This document shows, in pieces, positions 8,231 through 16,618 of a stretch of DNA of 64,000 nt. The position numbers were made by a program, and so were the translations under genes. The DNA is taken from the NCBI RefSeq assembly GCF_004339665.1, contig NZ_SMMU01000002.1, forward strand, positions 62,001 to 126,000, read 5' to 3'. Under the pieces are notes generated by a model. The model was not told where the DNA came from. It saw nothing but the letters and a program-made list of their open reading frames with translations, and ran no database searches. The DNA comes from Azotobacter chroococcum. Its GTDB lineage: Bacteria; Pseudomonadota; Gammaproteobacteria; Pseudomonadales; Pseudomonadaceae. The first letter of the stretch is position 1; each line of letters starts with the position of its first letter.

Positions 8231-9391
8231 ATGACCGTGTTGAAGATGACCGACCTCGACCTCAAGGGTAAGCGCGTACTCATCCGCGAAGACCTCAACG
8301 TGCCGGTGAAGGACGGCGTGGTGACGAGCGACGCCCGCATCCTCGCCGCCCTGCCGACCATCCGGCTGGCGCTGGAGAAGGGCGCGGCGCTGATGGTCTG
8401 CTCGCACCTGGGCCGGCCCACCGAGGGCGAGTACTCCGCGGAGAACAGCCTTCAGCCGGTTGCCGACTACCTGTCCAAGGCCCTCGGCCGCGAGGTGCCG
8501 CTGCTCAAGGACTACCTCGACGGCGTGAACGTCGAGCCGGGGCAGGTGGTGCTGTTCGAGAACGTGCGCTTCAACAAGGGCGAGAAGAAGAACGGCGATG
8601 AGCTGGCGCAGCAGTATGCCGCGCTCTGCGACGTGTTCGTCATGGACGCCTTCGGCACCGCCCACCGCGCCGAGGGCTCGACCCACGGCGTCGCCAAGTT
8701 CGCCAGGGTCGCCTGCGCCGGCCCGCTGCTGGCCGCCGAGCTGGACGCGCTGGGCAAGGCGCTGGACAACCCGCAGCGGCCGATGGCGGCGATCGTCGCC
8801 GGCTCCAAGGTGTCCACCAAGCTCGACGTGCTCAACTCCCTGAGCCAGGTCTGCGACCAGTTGATCGTCGGCGGCGGCATCGCCAACACCTTCCTCGCCG
8901 CGGCCGGCTACAAGGTCGGCAAGTCGCTCTACGAAGCCGATCTGGTCGACACCGCCAAGGCCATCGCCGCCAAGGTCAGCGTGCCGCTGCCGGTGGACGT
9001 GGTGGTCGCCAAGGCCTTCGCCGAAGACGCCGAGGCCACCGTCAAGGCCATCGCGGACGTCGCCGACGACGACATGATCCTCGACATCGGCCCGCAGACC
9101 GCCGCGCAGTTCGCCGAACTGCTGAAATCCTGCAAGACCATCCTGTGGAACGGCCCGGTCGGGGTGTTCGAGTTCGACCAGTTCGGCAACGGCACCAAGG
9201 TCCTGGCCCAGGCCATCGCCAACGGTGACGCCTTCTCCATCGCCGGCGGTGGCGACACCCTGGCGGCCATCGATAAATACGGCGTGGGCGAGAAGATCTC
9301 CTACATTTCCACTGGGGGTGGTGCCTTCCTCGAGTTCGTCGAGGGCAAGGTGCTGCCGGCCGTGGCGGTGCTGGAAGAGCGCGCCAAGTAA
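8231..9391 (+). CDS. pgk: Phosphoglycerate kinase
   Basis: The 386-residue protein begins [20 protein letters not shown], with the substrate-binding motifs [20 protein letters not shown] and [10 protein letters not shown]. Near the C-terminus are the nucleotide-binding [16 protein letters not shown] and GGGDTLAAI, then STGGGAFLE. It catalyses ATP formation from 1,3-bisphosphoglycerate. AGAAGGA precedes the ATG by about 10 bases. It lies 31 bases after epd, so the two genes probably share a transcript. Length is that of Pseudomonas Pgk. Confidence 0.97.
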   Translation: MTVLKMTDLDLKGKRVLIREDLNVPVKDGVVTSDARILAALPTIRLALEKGAALMVCSHLGRPTEGEYSAENSLQPVADYLSKALGREVPLLKDYLDGVNVEPGQVVLFENVRFNKGEKKNGDELAQQYAALCDVFVMDAFGTAHRAEGSTHGVAKFARVACAGPLLAAELDALGKALDNPQRPMAAIVAGSKVSTKLDVLNSLSQVCDQLIVGGGIANTFLAAAGYKVGKSLYEADLVDTAKAIAAKVSVPLPVDVVVAKAFAEDAEATVKAIADVADDDMILDIGPQTAAQFAELLKSCKTILWNGPVGVFEFDQFGNGTKVLAQAIANGDAFSIAGGGDTLAAIDKYGVGEKISYISTGGGAFLEFVEGKVLPAVAVLEERAK

Positions 9392-9404
9392 TACCCGTGT
9401 CTGG

Positions 9405-9512
9405 ATGGCTCCCACGCTCCGGCGTGGGAGCCATGCCCGGGACGCTCCGGCGTCCCGGTGCATGGACGCAGGAGCGTCCGGGGAGGCGTTCCCACGCGGG
9501 AGCGTGGGAACG
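9405..9512. repeat. Cluster of three REP-like hairpins between pgk and fba
   Basis: Three palindromes follow one another. 9405-9434 has a 13-bp perfect stem with a TCCG loop. 9437-9458 has a 9-bp stem with the same TCCG loop. 9487-9512 has an 11-bp stem with a GGGA loop. The arms share the CCCACGC/GCGTGGG core, so they look like copies of one REP-type element. No ORF of note overlaps them. Confidence 0.7.
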
Positions 9513-9615
9513 ATCAGCTCGCTCCTACGGGCGCGCTACCCGAAATTCTTGACCCTGGCTGTGCCCCCGCGGCCGGCCGGGCAGCGATCCAACGATCATC
9601 ATTGGGAGTAGAAAG

Positions 9616-10680
9616 ATGGCACTTATCAGCATGCGTCAGCTGCTGGACCACGCCGCCGAATTCGGCTACGGCGTGCCGGCCTTCAATGTCAACAACCTCG
9701 AGCAGATGCGCGCCATCATGGAAGCGGCCGACAGGACCGACTCGCCGGTGATCGTCCAGGCTTCCGCCGGTGCGCGCAAATATGCCGGTGCGCCCTTCCT
9801 GCGCCACCTGATCCTCGCCGCCATCGAGGAATTCCCGCACATCCCGGTGTGCATGCACCAGGACCACGGCACCAGCCCGGACGTCTGCCAGCGCTCGATC
9901 CAGCTGGGCTTCAGCTCGGTGATGATGGACGGCTCGCTGCGTGAAGACGGCAAGACCCCCGCCGACTACGAGTACAACGTCCGCGTGACCCAGCAGACCG
10001 TGGCGTTCGCCCACGCCTGCGGCGTCTCCGTGGAAGGCGAGCTGGGCTGCCTGGGCAGTCTGGAAACCGGCCAGGCCGGCGAGGAGGACGGTGTCGGCGC
10101 CGAGGGCATCCTCGACCACAGCCAGATGCTGACCGATCCGGAAGAGGCGGCCGCCTTCGTCAAGGCCACCCAGGTCGACGCCCTGGCCATCGCCATCGGC
10201 ACCAGCCACGGCGCCTACAAGTTCACCAAGCCGCCGACCGGCGACATCCTCGCCATCGAGCGCATCAAGGAGATCCACAAGCGCATCCCCGACACCCACC
10301 TGGTGATGCACGGCTCCAGCTCGGTGCCGCAGGACTGGCTGAAGGTGATCAACGAATACGGCGGCGACATCAAGGAAACCTACGGCGTGCCGGTCGAGGA
10401 AATCGTCGAGGGCATCAAGTACGGCGTGCGCAAGGTCAACATCGACACCGACCTGCGCCTGGCCTCCACCGGCGCGATCCGCCGCTTCATGGGCCAGAAC
10501 CCCAGCGAGTTCGACCCGCGCAAGTACCTGGCCAAGACCGTCGAGGCCATGCGCGACGTCTGCATCGCCCGCTACGAAGCCTTCGGCACCGCCGGCCACG
10601 CCTCGAAGATCAAGCCGATCTCCCTGGAAGGCATGTTCCAGCGCTATGCCAAGGGTGAGCTGGCGGCGAAGGTCAACTGA
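9616..10680 (+). CDS. fba: Class II fructose-1,6-bisphosphate aldolase
   Basis: The 354-residue zinc-dependent aldolase begins [20 protein letters not shown]. It shows [18 protein letters not shown], the metal-binding [42 protein letters not shown] and the glycine/serine phosphate loop [10 protein letters not shown]. It cleaves fructose-1,6-bisphosphate reversibly in glycolysis/gluconeogenesis. GGGAG precedes the ATG. The hairpin cluster upstream separates it from pgk, and a strong hairpin follows, so it may be partly transcribed on its own. Confidence 0.97.
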   Translation: MALISMRQLLDHAAEFGYGVPAFNVNNLEQMRAIMEAADRTDSPVIVQASAGARKYAGAPFLRHLILAAIEEFPHIPVCMHQDHGTSPDVCQRSIQLGFSSVMMDGSLREDGKTPADYEYNVRVTQQTVAFAHACGVSVEGELGCLGSLETGQAGEEDGVGAEGILDHSQMLTDPEEAAAFVKATQVDALAIAIGTSHGAYKFTKPPTGDILAIERIKEIHKRIPDTHLVMHGSSSVPQDWLKVINEYGGDIKETYGVPVEEIVEGIKYGVRKVNIDTDLRLASTGAIRRFMGQNPSEFDPRKYLAKTVEAMRDVCIARYEAFGTAGHASKIKPISLEGMFQRYAKGELAAKVN

Positions 10681-10701
10681 GCCCCGGCTCCACCGTCGTC
10701 C

Positions 10702-10736
10702 CACAAGGCCCGCTGTGTGCGGGCCTTGTGCTTGTA
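10702..10736 (+). terminator. Terminator after fba
   Basis: A perfect 12-bp stem CACAAGGCCCGC / GCGGGCCTTGTG with a TGTGT loop begins 22 bases after the fba stop and is followed by CTTGTAGG, a weak T-rich tail. Confidence 0.75.
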
Positions 10737-10837
10737 GGTCCAGTATGGGCGCACTCTGGGCGGTGCCAGGAAGCTCGGGCCATTGATGCCATACGTTTTT
10801 TTCCAAAGCATATCAGTTGGTTCATATTTAGAACGAT

Positions 10838-11284
10838 TTGTGCTTTGCCTGTACTGGCAACTACGAAACCTTCCTCGCCTGGCAGGTGCGGCCGGACTGG
10901 CTGATGCTCGCCAGCATTGGTTGGCAGGACTGGTCGGAGTTCGGCGCCGTGGGCGTGGAGATTGACTCCGCCAATCCGCAAAGCTTCTCCGTCGAGCGCG
11001 AGTACAAGTACATCTGGTATCTCTCGTTGGGTCTGCAGCATCGGATCAATGCGCGCCTGCGCTGGAATGCCGGCATCGGCTACGATAGTTCGGCGGTGGA
11101 CGACAGGGACCGCACCCTGGACAACCCCATGAACGAAACTTGGCGCCTGGCCACCGGCTTCAACTACCGGCCGGGTGATATGGAGGTCGACCAGCAGAGG
11201 CGCAGCACCGATGTCCGGACGTTCGGGGAGTATTCCAACGCTGCCCTACACATCATCGCGGGAGGGGTGGTCTAGCGGTTCTGA
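10838..11284 (+). pseudogene. Remnant of a FadL/OmpP1-family outer-membrane transport gene
   Basis: From about 10889 the reading frame gives RPDWLMLASIGWQDWSEFG, then SVEREYKYIWYLSLGLQHRI, NAGIGYDSSAVDDRDRTLDN and GEYSNAALHIIAGG. This is the C-terminal beta-barrel of the FadL long-chain fatty acid/hydrocarbon transporter family. The N-terminal two thirds, including signal peptide and hatch, are absent. A strand appears deleted between GFNYRP and GDMEVDQ. The end reads GGVV-stop-RF-stop: an amber codon at 11273-11275 replaces the expected aromatic residue, and the natural terminal RF and TGA remain in frame. It is non-functional. Confidence 0.78.
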
Positions 11285-11444
11285 GCGCGTGCCGTGTCAT
11301 TTCAGCGCGCCTCCTTCGATTCCACCTGTGGTCGGCCCTGCATACGATTAAGGTGGATAATGTCCACGGTCGGCACTGGACAATCGGGCACAGGCCCTAT
11401 CCGGTGCCCGATGCCCTGCACGAGCGCTCTGCGAGCTTTCCGGA

Positions 11445-11909
11445 TCAGGCCCGCTCCGCCGCCAGCCAGGCCTGCAGCGCCTCCACCACCAGCCGGTGAT
11501 CGTCCCACTGCGGCAGGCCCGATAGGGTCAGGGCGCCGATCAGTTCCCCGTTGCTCAGGCGCAACGGGAAGCTGCCGCCGTGGGCCGCATATTTCCGCGC
11601 GTCGATATGGGGCTGGGTTTCGAATTCCCGCCCTTTGCTGCGGTTGTACTCCCCCAGGTACATCGAGCTGTGCCCGAAGCGCAGCACCGTGTTGCGTTTG
11701 CGCCGGACCCAGTCATCGTTGTCGGCACTGGAACCCGGCAGGGCGGCGCTGAAGGCGACCCGGCCGTAGGCGTGGATCTCCAGCACGGCCGGGGCCTGGA
11801 CGGCGGTCGCGAGCCGATGCAGCTGCTGGCCCAGTTGCCAGGCCGCGTCCAGGTCGAAGGCGGGCAGTTGCAACTGCGCTTCCTGCGCCAGCAGTTCGGA
11901 CGGGGTCAT
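11445..11909 (-). CDS. UPF0303 (DUF336/HbpS-like) family protein
   Basis: The 154-residue protein contains VEALQAWLAAERA at its end and, centrally, VRRKRNTVLRFGHSSMYLGE followed by KYAAHGGSFPLRLSNGELIGALTLSGLPQWDDH, which typifies the UPF0303 / heme-degrading-like domain family. Its biochemical role is not established. Its ATG overlaps the stop of the upstream oxidoreductase as ATGA, and GGAG lies 8 bases before it, so it is translationally coupled as the last gene of a three-gene minus-strand operon with a DeoR regulator. That context suggests a metabolic role, possibly in sugar or polyol use; this is inference only. Confidence 0.8.
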   Translation of the reverse strand: MTPSELLAQEAQLQLPAFDLDAAWQLGQQLHRLATAVQAPAVLEIHAYGRVAFSAALPGSSADNDDWVRRKRNTVLRFGHSSMYLGEYNRSKGREFETQPHIDARKYAAHGGSFPLRLSNGELIGALTLSGLPQWDDHRLVVEALQAWLAAERA

Positions 11910-12931
11910 CGGCTCATCTCCAGGGTACGGCCCTGTTGATGGCTGCGGTAGGCCAGCTCGATCAGGCGGATGCCCTGCAGGGCGTCCGCAGGAGTGACCG
12001 GCGGTGGCAAGCGCCGCTGCAGGGCCTGCGCCAGTTGCTGGTAGAACAGTTGGTAATTGCCGGCCAGGGTCGGCAGCGTCCGGCTCTCGTGTTCGGTATG
12101 GATGCTGCCATGCTGGCTCGCCGGTTCCAGCCCCCAGTCCGGGCCGCCCGGCAGCGCGCCGGCGCGCAGCGCATCCTCCTGGGGATCGAGCCCGGACTTG
12201 TGGTAGCTGCCTTGGGTGCCCTGCAGCACGAAGCGCAGGGTGGGGGCGGCGCAGAATGGGCTCGAATGCAGCACCACCTCCTTGTCCGGATAATGCAGTT
12301 GCAGGTGGAAGTGGTCGGTGGCCTCGGCGCCGGCGCGCAATTCGCGGCAGCGGGCGCTGATGGCCTCGGGCAGGCCGAACAGCACCAGCGCCTGATCGAT
12401 CAGGTGGGGGCCGAGGTCATAGAGAATGCCGCCACCCGGGACGGCCTGCTCGCGCCAGCGGGCCCTCGGGATCGGGCGGAAGCGGTCGAAGTGGGATTCG
12501 AAATAGCGGATCTCCCCCAGCTCTCCCGTGCGCAACAGCTGTTGCAGGGTCAGGAAGTCGCCATCGAAGCGGCGGTTGTGATAGACCGCCAGAACCCGCT
12601 GCTGGCGTGCGGCCAGGGCCAGCAACTCTTTGCCTTCCTCCGCCGTCACCACGAAGGGCTTCTCCACCAGCACATCCTTGCCGGCCAGCAAGGCCTGCCG
12701 GGCCAGGGAAAAATGACAGTGGTTCGGCGAGGTGATGACCACCAGCTCGGCGTCGCTGTGGGCGATCAGCTCGCTGCCATCCGGGTAATGCTGCAGCTGC
12801 GGATGATCCTGGCGCAGCTGTTCCTGGCTGCTGCTGATGGCCACCAGTTGCAGTTCCGCCTGGTTGCGAATGAAGGGCAGGTGGAAGGTTCGGGCCGAGA
12901 GCCCGTAGCCGATAACAGCAGTCTTAATCAA
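11906..12931 (-). CDS. Gfo/Idh/MocA-family oxidoreductase (YdgJ-like)
   Basis: The 341-residue NAD(P)-dependent enzyme begins LIKTAVIGYGLSARTFHLPF (Rossmann GxGxxA-type motif). It carries the family EKPFV motif (GKDVLVEKPFV, catalytic lysine), YHNRRFDGDF, YFESHFDRFRP and GGILYDLGPHLIDQAL. Overall it resembles E. coli YdgJ, whose substrate is unknown. I chose the TTG at 12929-12931 because GGAGG lies 6 bases upstream and homology begins exactly there. An upstream in-frame ATG would add 25 unrelated residues inside the DeoR gene. The start overlaps the DeoR stop by 8 bases, indicating coupling. Confidence 0.87.
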   Translation of the reverse strand: MIKTAVIGYGLSARTFHLPFIRNQAELQLVAISSSQEQLRQDHPQLQHYPDGSELIAHSDAELVVITSPNHCHFSLARQALLAGKDVLVEKPFVVTAEEGKELLALAARQQRVLAVYHNRRFDGDFLTLQQLLRTGELGEIRYFESHFDRFRPIPRARWREQAVPGGGILYDLGPHLIDQALVLFGLPEAISARCRELRAGAEATDHFHLQLHYPDKEVVLHSSPFCAAPTLRFVLQGTQGSYHKSGLDPQEDALRAGALPGGPDWGLEPASQHGSIHTEHESRTLPTLAGNYQLFYQQLAQALQRRLPPPVTPADALQGIRLIELAYRSHQQGRTLEMSR

Positions 12932-13703
12932 CGGAAGCCTCCAGGGTGACGATCGGGGTTTCGAGGTCGGCGAGTGCCTGACGCAACGGCCCGGCGGGCA
13001 AGGCATCGCAGATCAGCAGGTCCAGCCGTGCCAGGTCGCAGACCTGGTGCAACTGCTGCTGAGCGAACTTGTCGGCGCTGCCGACTGCGATCAGATGTTC
13101 GGACTGGGCGATCGCCCGGCGTTTCAGCGCGGCTTCGGCGGCCGTCGGGGCGCTCAGTCCGTGCTCGTTCAGGGCGCAGATCCCCATGACGGCGTGTTGC
13201 AGCCGGAACTGTCCCAACTGCCGTTCGGTTTCCGTTCCCAGCATCATGCGCTGCAGCGGATCAAACTCCCCGCCCAAGCCATGGAGGCTGAGCGCCGGGT
13301 TCTGGCTCAGCACCTGCAGCGCATCCAGCGCGGCGCTGACCAAGCTGAAGGGCCGGGACTGTGCAGCCAGCAGTCGGGCCAGTTCCAGCAGCGTGCTGCC
13401 ACCGTCCAGGTACAGGCTGGCGCCGGGCCGCAGCACCTCCAGGGTTCGCCGGGCGAGCGCCGTTTTGATCTCGTTGCGCGGACGCTGCAGAAAGGGCAGC
13501 GGCTCCGGGGCCGGCTCGAACAAGCGTGCGCCGCCGCGAATACGCTGAAAGCGGGGCTGCTCGGTCAGCTTGATCAGGTCTCGCCGGGCCGAGTCGCGGG
13601 AAATACCGAAGTGCTGGCAGATCTCGTCCAGGGTGATGCGCTGCTGCCGTTCCAGCAGTCCGGCGATGACATCGAGGCGTTCTTCCTGGGTCACGGCAAT
13701 CAT
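12924..13703 (-). CDS. DeoR-family transcriptional regulator
   Basis: The 259-residue protein begins MIAVTQEERLDVIAGLLERQ with a DeoR helix-turn-helix (ITLDEICQHFGISRDSARRDL, about residues 21-41). The C-terminal DeoR sensor domain includes SLYLDGGSTLLELARLL, MGICALNEHGLSAPTAAEAALKR and VGSADKFAQQQLHQVC. Such regulators bind phosphorylated sugars. It is first gene of an operon with a YdgJ-like oxidoreductase and a UPF0303 protein, which it probably represses. I preferred the ATG at 13701-13703 to the TTG 33 bases upstream on homology, although neither has a clear Shine-Dalgarno. Confidence 0.87.
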   Translation of the reverse strand: MIAVTQEERLDVIAGLLERQQRITLDEICQHFGISRDSARRDLIKLTEQPRFQRIRGGARLFEPAPEPLPFLQRPRNEIKTALARRTLEVLRPGASLYLDGGSTLLELARLLAAQSRPFSLVSAALDALQVLSQNPALSLHGLGGEFDPLQRMMLGTETERQLGQFRLQHAVMGICALNEHGLSAPTAAEAALKRRAIAQSEHLIAVGSADKFAQQQLHQVCDLARLDLLICDALPAGPLRQALADLETPIVTLEASVD

Positions 13704-13773
13704 GCTAGGTGGTTCTGCGTTTTTAAGTGATTGCAAGCCTATTCAACCAGTAAATCTTGGTCAAATGCTTTGT

Positions 13774-13791
13774 TTGTAAGTTGTTGTAAGT
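13774..13791. promoter_or_regulatory. Tandem direct repeat upstream of the deoR-type gene (candidate operator)
   Basis: TTGTAAGT occurs at 13774-13781 and again at 13784-13791, exactly 10 bp apart and so on the same DNA face. It lies in the AT-rich region between the DeoR operon and the divergent YgjP-like gene. Direct repeats are common DeoR-family sites. Confidence 0.4.
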
Positions 13792-13893
13792 GTATATGCG
13801 TAAAAAAGGAGGAGGCGGCGTGACAAGCCGTCCTGATGCAGCCTTACTGCTGCTCCCGGCGATGCCTTCCCGGCACTCGAAGAGAACCACTTG

Positions 13894-14409
13894 ATGACCG
13901 TACTGAAATACCTCGCCGCCTATCCCGTCCATCTGCAGGACCAGGTCCGCCGGCTGATCGCCGAGGAGCGCCTCGGCGGGTACCTGGAGAGGCGCTATCC
14001 CGGCCGCCACGACGTACAGAGCGACAAGGCGCTGTACGCCTACACCATGGACCTCAAGCAGCAGTACCTGCGCAATGCACCGGGCATCGACAAGGTGCTC
14101 TACGACAGCAGGCGGGACGTGCTGCGCAACGCCCTCGGCCTGCACACCGCGATCTCGCGGGTGCAGGGCGGCCGGCTCAAGGCGAAGAAGGAGATCCGCG
14201 TGGCCACGCTGTTTCGCGAGGCGGCGCCGGAGTTCCTCGCGATGATCGTGGTGCATGAGCTGGCGCACCTGCGCGAGTTCGACCACAACAAGGCCTTCTA
14301 CCAGCTCTGCGAGCACATGCTGCCCGGCTACCACCAGCTGGAGTTCGACCTGCGCGTCTACCTGACTTGGCGCGAGCTGCCCGGGCAGGACACCCTGGCG
14401 GGCCGCTGA
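13894..14409 (+). CDS. YgjP-like metal-dependent hydrolase (DUF45-type)
   Basis: The 171-residue protein begins MTVLKYLAAYPVHLQDQV and contains the zinc motif VVHELAHLREFDHNKAFYQLCEHMLP. The HExxH-like HELAH plus a downstream His in FDHNKAFY is the arrangement of the YgjP/SprT-like metallopeptidase superfamily. Substrate is unknown. The ATG at 13894 is preceded by AGAGAA; the TTG immediately upstream is an alternative. It is divergent from the DeoR gene and stands alone. Confidence 0.82.
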   Translation: MTVLKYLAAYPVHLQDQVRRLIAEERLGGYLERRYPGRHDVQSDKALYAYTMDLKQQYLRNAPGIDKVLYDSRRDVLRNALGLHTAISRVQGGRLKAKKEIRVATLFREAAPEFLAMIVVHELAHLREFDHNKAFYQLCEHMLPGYHQLEFDLRVYLTWRELPGQDTLAGR

Positions 14410-14453
14410 GTCCCTCTCCCCGTCCGGCAAAATGCACGCTGCGCTGGCCTGCG

Positions 14454-14472
14454 GTCTTGCACTTTGCAAGAC
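14454..14472. promoter_or_regulatory. 8-3-8 dyad, terminator hairpin or activator site
   Basis: GTCTTGCA and TGCAAGAC flank CTT. The following bases are T/C-rich (GTTCTTCTGTTCTTC), so it could terminate the YgjP-like gene. Its centre is also about 86 bases upstream of the predicted start point of the sigma-54 promoter at 14523, within the usual range for an enhancer-binding protein. Confidence 0.45.
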
Positions 14473-14522
14473 GTTCTTCTGTTCTTCATTTGCAACTCAC
14501 TGATTAAAAAGGAAATTACTGC

Positions 14523-14537
14523 TGGCATGAGAGTTGC
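14523..14537 (+). promoter_or_regulatory. Sigma-54 (RpoN) promoter upstream of the DUF3509 gene
   Basis: TGGCATG-AGAG-TTGC matches the -24/-12 consensus TGGCACG-N4-TTGC with one mismatch. The invariant GG (14524-14525) and GC (14536-14537) are separated by exactly 10 bases. It is oriented toward the small gene starting at 14579. Confidence 0.65.
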
Positions 14538-14578
14538 CCAAGCTTTGCCGCGGAACCACACGATCAGGGAGTAGCTTC

Positions 14579-14857
14579 ATGAAGCAGATAGTAGAAACGT
14601 TTGTCGCCGCTTTTCCCGACTGCGAGGTCCTTCTCGAGCGGCGTCCGGACGGCAGCCTGCTGCTCACCCTGCAGCAAGGGGAGCGTCTGGTGCTGCGTCG
14701 CGCCCTGTCCCTCGCCCAGCTGCGAAACCGCCTGCAGCTCGACGGGGTGATCGGCTCGATCCAGCGCGACCTGGCCATCGAGGCTGGCCAGGCGCCGATG
14801 CTCGCCATGTTGCAACGCCAGAGTCGCCTGCGTCTGCCCACCTACGCCTTGACCTGA
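14579..14857 (+). CDS. DUF3509 family small protein
   Basis: The 92-residue protein begins [20 protein letters not shown] and includes [20 protein letters not shown] and a C-terminal [13 protein letters not shown]. It matches the short DUF3509 family found mainly in Pseudomonas; function is unknown. No signal peptide or membrane segment is seen. The ATG at 14579 has AGGGAG about 8 bases upstream. A sigma-54-type promoter lies 42 bases before it and a terminator follows, so it is a monocistronic unit probably controlled by an enhancer-binding protein. Confidence 0.82.
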   Translation: MKQIVETFVAAFPDCEVLLERRPDGSLLLTLQQGERLVLRRALSLAQLRNRLQLDGVIGSIQRDLAIEAGQAPMLAMLQRQSRLRLPTYALT

Positions 14858-14900
14858 TACGGAGGGACGCCCGCCGTCCCCGCGGGGCATTCACCTGTCC

Positions 14901-14925
14901 GGCCCGGCCTCCTGCCGGGCCTTTG
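14901..14925 (+). terminator. Terminator after the DUF3509 gene
   Basis: Perfect 8-bp stem GGCCCGGC / GCCGGGCC with a CTCCT loop, followed by TTTG. It lies 44 bases after the stop. Confidence 0.75.
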
Positions 14926-15054
14926 TCTGGGCAGGGCGCACAAATTTCCTGCAGTTTCTCCGGCCATCTTTGCCGTGTCCTGCCGACCTGCTTTACTGGC
15001 GGCCCGCGCCAGGTCCGCCAACCCGCCTGGCTCTTCCCCAACAAGGAGTTCCCC

Positions 15055-15990
<936 letters not shown>

Positions 15991-16004
15991 GGCGTGCGGG
16001 CCCC

Positions 16005-16487
16005 TCAATCGACCTCCAGTACCTCGTAACACCGGCGCACCCCGGCCAGCGCCAGCTCGATCTCTTCCCCTTCGCCCCGGCCGAGCAGGCGCTGGCCGAG
16101 CGGCGAGCGCGGGGTGATGACCATCACCTGCCGGTCGCCGGCCTGCACCTTGAGGCCGGCGGCGTCCGGGCCGAGAAACAGCGTCTGCTCCCCGCCCTGC
16201 CCATCGACCAGGCGCACCAGGGCGGTCAGCTGGATACCCCGTTCGGCATCGAAGGGACGCAGCTGCAGGTTCTGGTAGAGGCTCAGGGCCTGGCGGATTT
16301 CCTCTACCCGGCGTGACTGGCCGGCCGCCAGATAGGCGGCCTCCAGCCCACGGGTGTCGTACTTGTTCTCGGCGAGACTCTCTTCGTGGGTCGCCGCTTC
16401 GTGGGCCGTCTGCGCGGCCTGCCGGGCGAGGGCGAAGTCGTCCTCCAGGCGGGCGAGGATCAGCTGCAACAGGTGGGTTTTGGTCAT
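16005..16487 (-). CDS. GreA/GreB-family transcription elongation factor-like protein
   Basis: The 160-residue protein begins MTKTHLLQLILARLEDDFAL. Its N-terminal part is helical and charged with AENKYDTRGLEAAYLAAGQSRR, a degenerate coiled coil. The C-terminal part (QVMVITPRSPLGQRLLGRGEGEEIELALAG) is the GreA/GreB FKBP-like domain with its TPxSPLGxxLLG signature. True GreA/GreB rescue backtracked RNA polymerase by promoting cleavage. The acidic tip of the coiled coil is not clearly conserved here, so activity may differ. The ATG at 16487 was chosen because the 30 upstream residues lack homology; no good Shine-Dalgarno is visible. Confidence 0.78.
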   Translation of the reverse strand: MTKTHLLQLILARLEDDFALARQAAQTAHEAATHEESLAENKYDTRGLEAAYLAAGQSRRVEEIRQALSLYQNLQLRPFDAERGIQLTALVRLVDGQGGEQTLFLGPDAAGLKVQAGDRQVMVITPRSPLGQRLLGRGEGEEIELALAGVRRCYEVLEVD

Positions 16488-16618
16488 CGGAAGGCGTCGG
16501 GAAAACGGGGGATCGGAGCGCGCTGGCGCCCGTGTGGACGCCATTGTGCCTGAAGGGTGAAGGACGGCGCGGGCCATCCGGGGGATGATGCCGTGGCGTC
16601 ATCCCCCGGTCGAGTGCC

